From Salticus scenicus (taxonomy: Eukaryota > Arthropoda > Arachnida > Araneae > Salticidae): DNA of 64,000 bases. The stretch covers positions 4,159,436 to 4,223,435 of the forward strand of contig OZ005662.1 of NCBI GenBank assembly GCA_963930645.1, given 5' to 3'. A model generated the notes under the pieces. That model saw only the letters and a list, made by a program, of their open reading frames with translations, did not search any database and was not told where the DNA came from. Both the position numbers and the translations under genes were made by a program. How positions within the stretch are numbered: position 1 is the stretch's first letter; every line of letters starts with the position of its first letter. Below, in pieces: positions 32,867-43,310 of this stretch.

Positions 32867-33580
32867 CAGACATGCCAAGTCTCCTGCTTTTTGCTTGTTT
32901 TTCTATGCTCCTGCTTTTCCACTCATTTCTCCTGCTTTTCTGATGTAATTTTTATCTATCCCTCTTAGCATAATTTATGCTTAAAATTTGTGTGATTGGG
33001 TAAAAAAATTTGAAAGAAAATTGAAGTTTATCTTGCCCTGCAATTTATCAAGTTCAGTTGGAATATGAATTACTATACAATGCTTTGAAACTATTGCTAA
33101 GAATAAATTTTTAACTTTCATTTTTGCATAATAAAAAATGTCTTATTACCAAAATATATATATATATTAAATACCATAACTATTGAAAACTTAAATTCAA
33201 ATTTCTTTTGAATATAGCTGATATTTTCATTTCTTTTATTACCTTTTCTTTTACAAAGATAATTAAAATTCTTATTGTTTTATATTAAGAGCAGAATGAT
33301 TAAATCTCTCTATTTTGACTTAAATTTTAAACAACTGTATGTCTGAGGGTTTTTTTTTTTTTTTTTTTTAATAGTTTGTTTTAGTGCAAGAAACATATTA
33401 TATTCATTTCATTTTAATACTGATGCTTTGTAAATACCTCCCAAGCTTATAAAGCTTTACTTAAAATTAAATTTGCATTATTCTACTCATTTTTCTTACA
33501 AACCCTCTTGTTGGAAAAAGTCTCGTGATTTCTGTTACAAAAATCTCCTGCTTTTTTGTCATTAGAAGTTGGCATCTCTG
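32867..33580. mobile_element. Nested hAT MITE (714 bp), 8-bp target duplication
   Basis: Ends CAGACATGCCAAGT (left) and CAGAGATGCCAACT (right, in reverse) match at 12 of 14. CTCCTGCTTTT recurs subterminally at both ends. The 8-bp direct repeat ATCTAAGA lies at 32859-32866 and 33581-33588. It is inserted within the 32502-36454 element, so it is younger than it. Confidence 0.88.
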
Positions 33581-34799
33581 ATCTAAGATTAAAAACTGAA
33601 AAATAGTAAGTAAAAGCTCCCCCCATTTTTTTTGTATTTTTTATTAAAATCTGTCTAAAAAAAAAAAAAAATGTATAGTAATTATGCATGTTAAAATTAG
33701 TGATGAAGAAGCATAAATTTATAGTAGTTATTGTAATTAATTACGATTAAAAAAGGAAAAAAAAACTTTGAAATTGCAGTTAATTGAATTTATTTCTGTC
33801 TGACGAAATATAAAAGACTAAAAGACCAATTGATGCTCATTGTTTTATAGAACTGATAAAAACACAATTTATGATTTATGGGGTTGCAAACAGAAATGGA
33901 GCAGTGGCTAAAAGAGTGTATAGGGAGCGATTTCAACACAGGCATAGCTGACAAAACATTCAAATGCTTTTACTGGGTAAGAATAGACAGTTTTGTGCTT
34001 CAAAACGACCACCAAGATTTTTAATGGTCGTGCATGTACTGAGGTTACATTCACACAAATATAAAACATATCACAGATTTTCAGCTGTAGATGCAGTTGC
34101 TGCTGATTATTATCATAATTTAGCTGGTTTCTAAGAAGGGCGTAATCACATCCACAAACATTATCATCAGAGGGCATGTAAGAGGCTGAGAATGATTTCC
34201 TAATTTGTTTAAAAGGTAATAAAAATTTATTTAATTCACAAATATCTGAGCTCCAATACCCCCTTTCCTTGGCAATGCCCTTGGTTGCTATTATAATAAT
34301 TTAGCAACCAAATCAATCTCATTGAGACTTTTGCAGACAATGTTGTTCATGTTATGTCAAAACAGGAAGGTGGCACAATGCATTTTGTTCAAAATTCATG
34401 TGGAAAATGACAATTATGACCATAGAAGCCTTTTCACTTACAGATCTCGTCAGTGCCATCTAATACCTCATAGCAATATTTTCATGCCCATTTACCTACA
34501 CTAAAACTGCTTATTTTGGTACCCTTTATCAGGCTTTACATTTGTGCTTATTGTTTTTGTGACACCTAATGTAACTTTTTTTTTTGCTCTCTCTGCAAAC
34601 CATACTTTTTATTTGTTTACTTTATTTATCCTTTTTGTATTTTATATGATACATTTGTTTCATTATTTTGCTTACTATTCAATAACATTATGATTCTTAT
34701 GCTTCAACATTCACTTAACTCGCTAATTAAAAAAAAGAATATATATATATAATTTATTTTTTTAAGTAACATTACAAATTGAAGTCTTGCACACAGGCA

Positions 34800-35181
34800 T
34801 AGGCGTAAACTACGGGGGGGCAGGGGGGGCTGGCCCCCCCACTTTTAAAGCTTCGGGGGGTGGCCTCCCCGGGAAGTAAATTTTCAAGATGGGTATCTTT
34901 CGAAAGATCTCATTGATAATAGTAATAGTTAACTAGGAAAAAAATTTTGTGCATGTGGGGGCATTGGTTCCCCCCAACTGGGGAGGGGGGAGGCAGTACC
35001 CCCCCTCCCCCCCGGGGGGGCAAAGTTTCAAGGTGGGTATCTTTCGAAAGGTCTCGTCAATACCTTTAAAACGAATGGTCGAACCATAAATCTGTGATAA
35101 TTTAAAACAAAGTTATCGATTTTTTTTACTTTTAATGAAAAAAAAACTTAGAAAAAAAATAGTTTTTTTTTTTTTTTTTCT

Positions 35182-35221
<40 letters not shown>

Positions 35222-36278
35222 GAAATTTAACCAAACTTGGTATTTAGTTGGTCTCTGACATAAACTGGTGCTGATTACATTTGGGGATCAATCGCTCAAC
35301 AGGTGGCGCTGTGATCTCATGTTTTCTAAATTTTTAACATGGCAATATAGGACAAAATTTCGTATAAATGTACATAATGAGAGTTATTTTTAACTTGTGA
35401 TTGTAAAATTAATATGAGTTATTGATAATAGTATTAACTAGGAAAAAATTTTTGTGCATGTGGGGGCATCGCTTCCCCCCCCCTGGGGGGGGGGTAAATT
35501 TTGAAGATGGGTATCTTTCGAAAGATCTCGTCAATACCTTTAAAATGAATGGTTGAACTATAAATCTGTGATAATTTAAAACAAAGTTATCGATTTGTTT
35601 TACTTTTAGCAAAAAAAAATAAAAAAAAAAAAATTCTTTTTTTTTTTTAATATTATTACTGATTGAATATGTATTACTTTTAACAAAAAAAACTTTGAAA
35701 AAAAATCGTAATTTTTTTTTTTTAATATTGTTACTGATTAAATATGTATATAGGAAAATATAGAAGAAAGTCTTTTGGTGGCCACAACTTACTAGTTTCA
35801 TATGTATGTATGAAAAGAAATTAGTCTCTATTTTCATTAACGAACGTAGCCAGGTTCAATCCAGTCATTTATCACCTTTGGAATTTTTTTAATTTAAAGT
35901 TACGGAAATTGTATTTCTCCTTATTACTTTTTGATAAGATTGATATCAGTTCGGATTAAATATTTCTTATTTTTTTCATTATTTTGTTCATTACTTCACA
36001 ATTAGATCAGTTTTCCATTTTCTTGCCTACTGATTCGTTTCATTATTTTTTTCATTGCTTCACAATTAAATCAGTTGTGTTTTTCTCTTTATAGAAAGTT
36101 AAAATTTTTATAAAGAATGCATTTTAATAGCCGTATTGTTGGTATCACATGCGAGGGGCCCACATGAGGGGTATCACATGCGATATATATAAATTCTAAA
36201 GTTTTTTAAATCTTATTTGAACATAGCTCCACTGAAACTCGCCCCCCCCCCCCAGATTTTTTAAAAAGTTGACACCTA
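34800..36278. mobile_element. Nested element with G/C-run termini and 12-bp direct-repeat flanks (1479 bp)
   Basis: The 12-bp sequence TGCACACAGGCA occurs exactly at 34788-34799 and 36279-36290. The ends are TAGGCGTAAACT (left) and TAGGTGTCAACT (right, in reverse), then long G/C runs at both sides. The interior holds two copies, about 480-505 bp apart, of GGTATCTTTCGAAAG, AATACCTTTAAAA, TAAATCTGTGATAATTTAAA and GTGCATGTGGGGGCAT, plus fragments of the CAGGTGGCG family (35230-35400 and 35752-35800). The superfamily is uncertain, because a 12-bp duplication fits none of the common classes well. Confidence 0.75.
35230..35400 (+). repeat. CAGGTGGCG family monomer inside nested element
   Basis: ATCGCTCAACAGGTGGCGCT near 35288 with upstream AACCAAACTTGGTATTTAG and GGTCTCTGACATAAACTGG resembles one monomer of the elements at 21.1-23.5 kb. 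The family's 3' end (TATAGAAGAAAGTCTTTTGG, ACTAGTTTCA) appears at 35758-35800. Confidence 0.6.
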
Positions 36279-36462
36279 TGCACACAGGCATTTGACAATG
36301 ATAGTTCACCCTTTTATATATGCATGTGTATAAATATATTACATGGCAAATATATCTGTACAGTTTAATTCTTTTATATTATTTCGTTTATGGCACTTTA
36401 TATCCCACTGAACAGTGAGAGTGGCCCTCCAGCTAAAAAGGTTGTGCACCCCTACGTTATGG

Positions 36463-36848
36463 TTATTGTTCTCAGGTTCAAAATTTATTTTATAGATGTC
36501 TGCAGTTTCCATATTATTGATATAATCACAATTGGATTGGATTCGCTAAAAAATATTTTTGTTAGGCTTTATCTTTATTCCTTTATGCAGCACGCATGTC
36601 TAGACTGAGAATGGCTGTGCATGCTTTAAAATAAAGGCGGAGAAAAGCAAGGGAAAAACATCACTCAGTCTGACAAAGCCCTTGTGTAAGTGGTGAAATA
36701 AGCTTTTAACATTTTAAGGATTAAAAAGGTAATTTTATAAAATTTTGAAAATTGATTTAGTCCTTATGTGAAATGTAAAACTTTGTTCAGTTCAGATTTG
36801 TTGAACATTTTGGGGCTATACTTCATATTTAACACTCTATGTCATGTA
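36463..36848. other. AT-rich intergenic DNA
   Basis: Nothing recognised. Confidence 0.4.
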
Positions 36849-37194
36849 AAACTAGCAGGCTTCGCCCGCTTTGCTGGGCACTTTATTTAAAGGATTTCTT
36901 TTTAATTGAATAATTGAAACGTTTAAATAAATATATTTTGATTGGCGACTATTTTCTTCACAGTTTTAGTATGGGATCTCCTTGACAATAGCAAATATTT
37001 TTTGAACTTCTCGAATCTGTACAACAAAACTATTCTTAAAAAAAGAATATTCTCAAAAACAGTCAAATAGAAATGTCAATTTTTCGAATATTCTGGAAAT
37101 AGTTAAAGCTATTACTCGTACAGTAAAAACCACTATTCGATGAATGGTCGAATCAGAGAAGGCATGTAAGTTGTTTTCACATTAATCCCTATAA
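36849..37194 (+). repeat. GC-rich hairpin-headed repeat, copy 1
   Basis: ACTAGCAGGCTTCGCCCGCT and CTGGGCACTTTATTTAAA begin an unusually GC-rich head in AT-rich DNA. A second copy (ACTAGCAGGCTACGCCCGCT) starts at 38557. Both continue into AATTGAATAATTG-like sequence. Comparable CTAGC...CCCGC heads end various dispersed repeats in arthropods, but I cannot assign the class. Confidence 0.45.
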
Positions 37195-37755
37195 CGCACG
37201 TATGTATGCTTCACACACATGAAAACAAAATTTAAAAAAATCGTTGGACAGCCCTATGCCACTGTGCATGAATATCACAACACACGAAACTCGGTTCCGC
37301 GGCAATCACTATCTCACATGTTAAAACCAAAAAACATCACTGGACGCCCCTACCTCGCTGTGCGTGAATCTAAAAATGCACAAAACTCGGTTCTGCAGCA
37401 ATCACTATCACTCATGTTAAATAAAAAAAAAAAAAAAAATCACTGGACACCCCTACCCCACTGTGCATGAATCTGAAAATGCACGAAACTCAGTTCCGTG
37501 GCAATCACTATCACACATGTTAAAACCAAAAAACATCACTGGACACCCCTACACCGCTGTGCATGAATTTGAAAATGCACGTATCTCGGTTCCTCGGCAA
37601 TCACTATCACGCATGTTAAAACCAAAAACACATCACTGGACACCCCTACCTCGCTGTGCATGAATCTGAAAGCACACAAAACTCCTTTTTGCAGCAATCA
37701 CTGTCAAGCATGTTAAAACCAAGAAAACATCACTGGACATCCCTACCTCAAATCA
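37195..37755 (+). repeat. Minisatellite, about 96-bp unit, five to six copies
   Basis: CATGTTAAA marks unit ends at about 37317, 37413, 37516, 37612 and 37709 (spacing 96, 103, 96, 97). Units share ATCACTGGACACCCCTACC, CGCTGTGCATGAATCTGAAA, ATGCACGAAACTCGGTTC and GCAATCACTATCACNCATG. The 103 spacing comes from a poly-A expansion. Because 96 is a multiple of three, a frame stays open over several units (37219-37470 and 37463-37663, both on plus) and encodes a 32-residue repeat with AVHE, SVPRQSLS and ML. I judge this incidental because both frames end inside the array and there are no flanking exons. Confidence 0.85.
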
Positions 37756-37955
37756 ATGAAAATCAAATAAACCAATCAAATCTCTCATAATTCCTCAAAA
37801 CGTAGTTCTAGTTCTACATAAAATATTCTCAAATCAATGAAAATGAAGTAAACCAATGAAATCTCTTGTCATTCCTCATAACATAGCTTTTGTTCAATGT
37901 AAAGCACACTCAAATCAATGAAAATTAAATAAACCAATCAAATCTCTCCCAAGAT
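37748..37955 (+). repeat. Tandem repeat, 81-bp unit, about 2.5 copies
   Basis: TCAAATCAATGAAAATCAAA starts at 37748, 37829 and 37910, followed by TAAACCAATCAAATCTCT. The period is exactly 81 bp twice. It follows the 96-bp array without a gap. Confidence 0.85.
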
Positions 37956-38556
37956 TCTCCACTGTGTCATTATAGAAATGGGAAGTTTTATTTTTATTAA
38001 TTAAAAGAAAACTAATCAAAAATTCGAAAATCTGACTTCGATGTGCACAATGACCCTTCGGAGGGCACCTTTGTGTTAAATCACATGACTGTCTGAGCTG
38101 CCGTTTTCGAGAACAGTGAAATATACATATATATACACAAATATTGCTCACTTAATAGTATAAGATGTAGATGTTGACTCATTGACAATAAAATTCTGAA
38201 TTAATTTTTAAAAAGTGCCAGTCAGTTTCTAAATAATTGCTTGAATCGTGAGCAGTGTAAAGATGTTACATATTCTGTTTTAGACATGTATGTTTGAACC
38301 ATGCAATTGAAATTAAAACATTATAAAATTCTAAACTTAGATAAAATTACAATTTATTTTTTGATTTTCAATCTGAAACAAACAACTGTATGCAATTTAT
38401 CTAAAGTAAATAAAACAAAATATCTATAATAAAATTTAAAAGTCCTTATATATTTTAATTTTACCCTGTTATCATCAATATGTGATTTAGAAAGCTATAA
38501 TTAGTAATATATTTTATTAATAAATAAATAAATGAAATGCTTCTTTTATCTATTTA

Positions 38557-38720
38557 CTAGCAGGCTACGCCCGCTTCGCTGGTCACTAAATTTAAATGAA
38601 TTTTCAAAAGAATTGAATTGCTGTTTATTTTTTATATCACATTATTAAAAAAAGTACATTGAAATGCTGTAATCGTTGTGTCGGGAACCTGCTGCCTACG
38701 GCAGCTCCTTTTGCACCCAT
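38557..38720 (+). repeat. GC-rich hairpin-headed repeat, copy 2
   Basis: ACTAGCAGGCTACGCCCGCT and TCGCTGGTCAC match the head at 36849. They are followed by AATGAATTTTCAAAAGAATT. Extent to the right is uncertain. Confidence 0.45.
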
Positions 38721-40103
38721 ACTGCATTGGGTCTAGGTTCCCATTCCCTATTGAAAAGGTATTTCCCGGGCACTTCAATCTGGATATTTATCGATGACAA
38801 GTGGACCTGCTATTATTTTAGAACTATGATTTTAAAGATAACTGTATCTCAGCATCTATTAAATATTTTAGTTTTTGAAGCATGTATTTTATAGCTCTCA
38901 CTGTCTACGCTATTTTGCCACATGATTAAGTATTAGTCACAGTCGCACAAACTGTATAGATTTTGAAGATTCTAACTCTTAATTTTTTTACTGGGACACA
39001 AAGAAATATTCTTTATCATTATGAGGCCAAATTTTTAAAACTCTAATAGCGTCTAAATGCCTCATTCGATTGAGCTGAAATTTTATACACATGTTATAGG
39101 TCACCATCGCATGAAATGTATTGATTTTGGTCAGTCTAGCCCTTACATATTTTTACAGGGACACAACAAAAAATTTATTAAAGTTGGTATGATGTTTGTA
39201 TCAGATTTTCTTTCTTTTTAGTACTTTTCAACAAACTTGAAAATTGTTTATGGCTTCAATTTGTCTTTATGTATGTATGCATGTCTGTCTGTCCATCCAG
39301 CCATTTGTCTGTAAACACTGCAATGTCTGTCAATATTCTCAAAATTTATTCATACCGTTATATATCATTATGCGATTCAAGTCAACTATGGCATATTCCT
39401 TAAAATTCATGTGAAAATAATATGAATTGCATAACTGGTTTATGCACCGAGACACCCAACAGAATTCCAATTCATTGCATTCTGTGAAAGGCATTTTTAT
39501 AAATCATGGTTAAGTGTATCTTTGAACTGCTCAAATCAAAATGGAATTCTCTTTCTGTCCATGTCTAATATTTGTTAATATTTACAAAATGCTTTGAAAT
39601 TGCTATTTAATTTTCCTATGACATGTTCTCTCTATCTATGGTAATACAAATTGTGCAGTTGTTTTAAGTACAGGAACTTGCAAAAAAATTTTGATGCATT
39701 ACAATTTATGAGAGGTATACTATTTTTAAAGTACATTAGTGCATCTCTGAACTGCCTACAGCTCCACAAAATTAACATACACATAAGATACACAAAATCA
39801 CTTTTCTCATAAAATTTGGTACAATCAGTGTAATTGTTTAGTTTACAGGGTCCCACAAAGTTGTTCCAATTCATTCTAATATATAAAAGGAAATTGTTCG
39901 GTATAAATTTTCAATGTTGTAAGTTTTTTTAGTACATAATATGCTGCATATGCAAAGTTTATATAATATATGGGGTAATATAAATGCAATAATTTTATTG
40001 TTTTCTCTTTAGTAATAAACCTGTAAATATTTTTTTGTAATTCTTTACTGAAAAGCTGATAACAAAACATATTTTTATAGGCTATCTGATTTTAGACAAT
40101 GTA
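38721..40103. other. AT-rich intergenic DNA
   Basis: Contains a TGTCTGTCTGTCC microsatellite-like patch at 39284-39296. No gene recognised. The minus ORFs near 39632-40070 lack family features. Confidence 0.4.
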
Positions 40104-40151
40104 TTGTAATATATAGTCTCAATACAAAAGCATTGAGACTATATATTACAA
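40104..40151. repeat. Perfect 20-bp inverted repeat with 8-base loop
   Basis: TTGTAATATATAGTCTCAAT at 40104-40123 is exactly the reverse complement of 40132-40151, with ACAAAAGC between. Either strand would form a stable short hairpin. There is no evidence of a pre-miRNA-sized flank or of element termini. It may be the core of a tiny fold-back element. Confidence 0.8.
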
Positions 40152-40559
40152 AGGCAATTGTAAGAACTTCCCAAAAGTAATCTGATGTATAGTTTTTCTT
40201 TAAAAAAAAAAAAAAAAAAAAAAAGAATAAAAGTACAGCAAAATTCATTGAAAATTAAGTGATACAACTGGTGCATACAGTTAGATGGTATTTATAATTA
40301 TGTGAACTGCACGATTTTTCATTCTTGTTTTATTATAAAACTTGTTAACAAATTTTGCAGGAATATTTTGTAATTTTTTTTTTTTTTAATTTAATTTAAT
40401 TTAATTTTTCATCATTAAAAGAGCATTAAAAACTCAGACAACACCTTAAAAAACACGTTATATATTTATTAAAACCATATTTTACAAAGCTTTTTGCCAT
40501 AAATATATGGCATCTTCAGGTAAATATAAGTTACAAATGATGTATGATAGTAGACTAGC

Positions 40560-41856
40560 CAGCAGCGCCGACTTTGAAAAATTTCTGGGGGGGCTCAAAC
40601 CAAGGCCGTAGCCAGGATTTTTTTTTTTTTTGTGTGTGTGTGGGGGGGGGGGATCATATTTCTAATACAAGGTCATCAAATTTGGTATAATAATGCACAC
40701 ACGCTTACCCAAATGCACCCACGCTTATGCACACACAAACAACGGCCTGATTAACACAGGGGCACATGCCAGAGGGGCCCTGAGTAGCAAAGGGCCCCAA
40801 AACTGGTCCTGAAAATGCCATCATAATCTTTGCCATTTAGTTTATGTAAATCGAATTTATAAAACAAAATTACGAGTAGCAGGGAGGTCGCTGGGATAAT
40901 ACGGCCATCAGCCACTTCAATTTGAAAACAATATTGTGATTATGTTAAGTTAAAATTGGAGGGGAAAGGCAGAATCTCGAAATAATTTCTGCTATATCTT
41001 CTCTTTAAGTTTTAAAAACAATATTTGTTCTTACTCTTCATTTTTACTTAAAATGTTAAAATTTCATAAACTATCTTTAATTAAATTTTGATAGAATGGA
41101 GTAGAAGGCTGATATTTTACCAACTATGTGAAAAATACCAGAATCGGGAATCGAACCCGGGGCGTTCCGCTTAACGCGCGGATGCTCTAACCACTGAGCT
41201 ACCCAGGCTGATAAACAGTTCGGCACTTCTCACATAATTTATGTTGGCAAGGTCATCGAGTCTGCATTAGAGCAGCTATATCAAGTGACAAATTTGAACA
41301 TGGCACAACTCCAATAGGCCATAAAATTTAATTTTATGAGTGACACACCAGATTATCAAGTTTTATTTTCCTAAAATAAAAAGTTTCATTAAAAAAGGGG
41401 GGGGGGGAGCAATATTATATACCTCTTACTGTTTATAAATTCATGACTTACATCCAAAAAAGTTCATTTTTATTTAAAAATGCCAAGGGAAAAAAGAAGC
41501 AACCAAATAAATAAAATGCAAATATAAATAATTTTTTTTTTTTGTTAAAGAAAAAGGCGAATTAAACATCTCAGAAACCTTTATAAAAATTATTTTCACT
41601 TAGACTTAGGGAAGAGAGTAGCATCAAGCGTATAAAATATTAATAAAATTAAAATAAAAAATGTAATAACAATATGGCAGTAACTTTTGTGAAAATAGTT
41701 ATATTACTTTGCATCGATGTTTCTGAAAACTTTTGCTCCTCATGCACAAACCATAAGTGATTGGGATTCCCATAGCACAGCAAAGGGAATCATCTTCCTC
41801 TGAACTCCCCCCCACGCCCCATACAGAGACTTTCAGCCTTTCTTGTTTTTCTTTCT

Positions 41857-41888
<32 letters not shown>

Positions 41889-42097
41889 TTTTTTTTAGTC
41901 GATTTCTGTCTATTTTGAATTGCAACAACCTTACTTTACAGCTGTGATTTTGGTAAAAAAACTAAATAAGAAATAGAGGAAAGATTTTCTTGTTTAATAG
42001 GGAATCAGTATTCAAAATTTCTGGGGGGGCTGAGCCCCTACAGAAAAATTTCTGGGGGGGCTCGAGCCCTCGAGCCCCCACATAGTCGGCGCCACTG
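40560..42097. mobile_element. Probable hAT-like element with CAGYRGCGCCGACT ends (about 1.54 kb)
   Basis: The left end CAGCAGCGCCGACTTTG and the right end, in reverse, CAGTGGCGCCGACTATG are inverted partners. AATTTCTGGGGGGGCT occurs once at the left and twice at the right (42017-42064). No matching 8-bp flanks were found (AGACTAGC against AATGAACA), so one border may be rearranged. Inside lie an element-like start (GCCGTAGCCAGGATTTTT, 40604), a GT/G-run and the tRNA-like gene at 41137-41208. Confidence 0.6.
41137..41208 (-). tRNA. tRNA-Asn(GTT)-like gene or tRNA-derived pseudogene
   Basis: The minus strand folds as a 72-nt cloverleaf. The D stem GCTC/GAGC with AGTGGTTA loop is perfect. The anticodon stem TCCGC/GCGGA is perfect, with loop GCGTTAA giving anticodon GTT. 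The variable loop is 5 nt. The T loop TTCGATT sits on a stem with one mismatch. The acceptor GCCTGGG/TTCTGGT pairs only with several G-U pairs and one U-U. A-box TAGCTCAGTGG and B-box GGTTCGATTCC are intact, and a TTTTT terminator lies within a few bases 3'. Position 33 is C instead of the universal U, and the acceptor is weak, so I favour a pseudogene or SINE-head tRNA, though pol III transcription is plausible. Confidence 0.6.
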
Positions 42098-43302
42098 AAT
42101 GAACATGTCAATTATATTCATTTAAAGTTTGAAATAAGAAAAGAAAAATCAAAGTAATCCGCTTTCTGTTACTAAGGTCATCATGATATATAGGATATGT
42201 TAATATAATAATGAAAGAATTTGTTTAAAATGTACTAGATTGTATGTAGTTTGTTTTCAACTTAACATATTTAGTACTACATACATAAAATTTTGGGTAG
42301 TTGCGAAATAATCTACCCAGGGATAAGTTTGAAAATATTTATTGTGACTATTACGTACCTACTATAAAATTTTAAATCGCAGCAATACACTTGACACTAG
42401 TAAGTGGAATTTTTTATGTTGTAAGTAAAATTTTAAGTGTTATCGCATTTCTTGTTTCTCTTAAATCGTAGATGCAGTGAGGTAAACATGAATTGATTTG
42501 AAGAATTTCTCCTCTGTGTATTTTTGAGCATAATAGTAACTGCTGCAGGCTATAACTTTTGACCATTTCTATTACTAATTTAACAACTTAAAGAAAAAGT
42601 CTTAAAAATATATACTAGGAATAAAAAAAATGTATTTTTCTTTCATTTCTGATTATAAAAACTAAATTCTTGTTATTTCATTAGTTGCTGTCACTTATTA
42701 CAATGGTAAATCTGGTCTAACATTTTTAAGAGCAAATAATTTCAATTTTCTAAGTTGGTACAATAAATTATTTAACTACTGGGCCTATCATGTAACTGTT
42801 ATTATATTATAAATTTACAGCTTTGTATTTCTAGCTGGTAAAATTTCCATGCATTCCTCACTTCTGCTTAAAGCTTGTGCGATAATATGAATTTATTTTC
42901 ATGTTTTTTAAAATGAAATTAAAAAAAAAAAAAAAGATTTTTTTGTTAATTTAGGCTTTTTTTTTTCTTTTAAATGTATTTTTGTAGTTGCTTGTTCTCA
43001 TTGATTGAGTGTATTTATTATGTATTTAAACCAACAATAGTGTTATATGCAGAGGTGGATAATGTACATGAACGTGGGAATGAATGCCATTATTTAGCAT
43101 TAAACAAAACTTTAAAAAAAAGGGGGGCCTCCGATTTTAAACTGTTGTCACTCAAATCAAAAACTTAACTCTAAATTGCATGCGACATGTTGGAATTTGT
43201 GAGCAACATTCAACTCTAGAGGTAAATATCCTTATCGCAACTGTGTGTCTCTTGGGCGATGTTGAACCCGATGCTAATTGTTTATGAAATAACCAACTCA
43301 TA
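42098..43302. other. AT-rich intergenic DNA
   Basis: No gene, RNA or element ends recognised. Confidence 0.4.
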
Positions 43303-43310
43303 CTTTGGTG

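Larger units (their letters stand above)
32502..36454. mobile_element. hAT element hosting two nested transposons (3953 bp)
   Basis: Left end TAGAGGTGCACAACCT and right end, in reverse, TAGGGGTGCACAACCT differ at one of 16 positions. GGCCAC follows subterminally in both. The 8-bp direct repeat CGTTATGG lies at 32494-32501 and 36455-36462. The GTGCACAACCT-type end is common in hAT elements. Removing the inner elements (32867-33580 and 34800-36278, each with one target copy) leaves about 1.74 kb of AT-rich DNA with no recognisable transposase, so the host element was itself probably non-autonomous. Confidence 0.88.

Noticed and set aside
35409..35837. 142-codon minus ORF
   Set aside because: Lies in the nested element, and poly-Lys/Phe and Gly/Pro stretches come from A/T and G/C runs.
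37219..37663. Two ORFs in the 96-bp array as a repeat protein gene
   Set aside because: Both begin and end inside the array, the frame is set by the period, and there is no flanking exon, signal or conserved domain.
37195..37955. CRISPR-like array
   Set aside because: Units are 81-103 bp contiguous minisatellites with no repeat-spacer structure, in a eukaryotic context.
40560..42097. Firm hAT assignment for the CAGYRGCGCCGACT element
   Set aside because: The flanking 8-mers do not match, so the inverted ends are reported only as a probable element.
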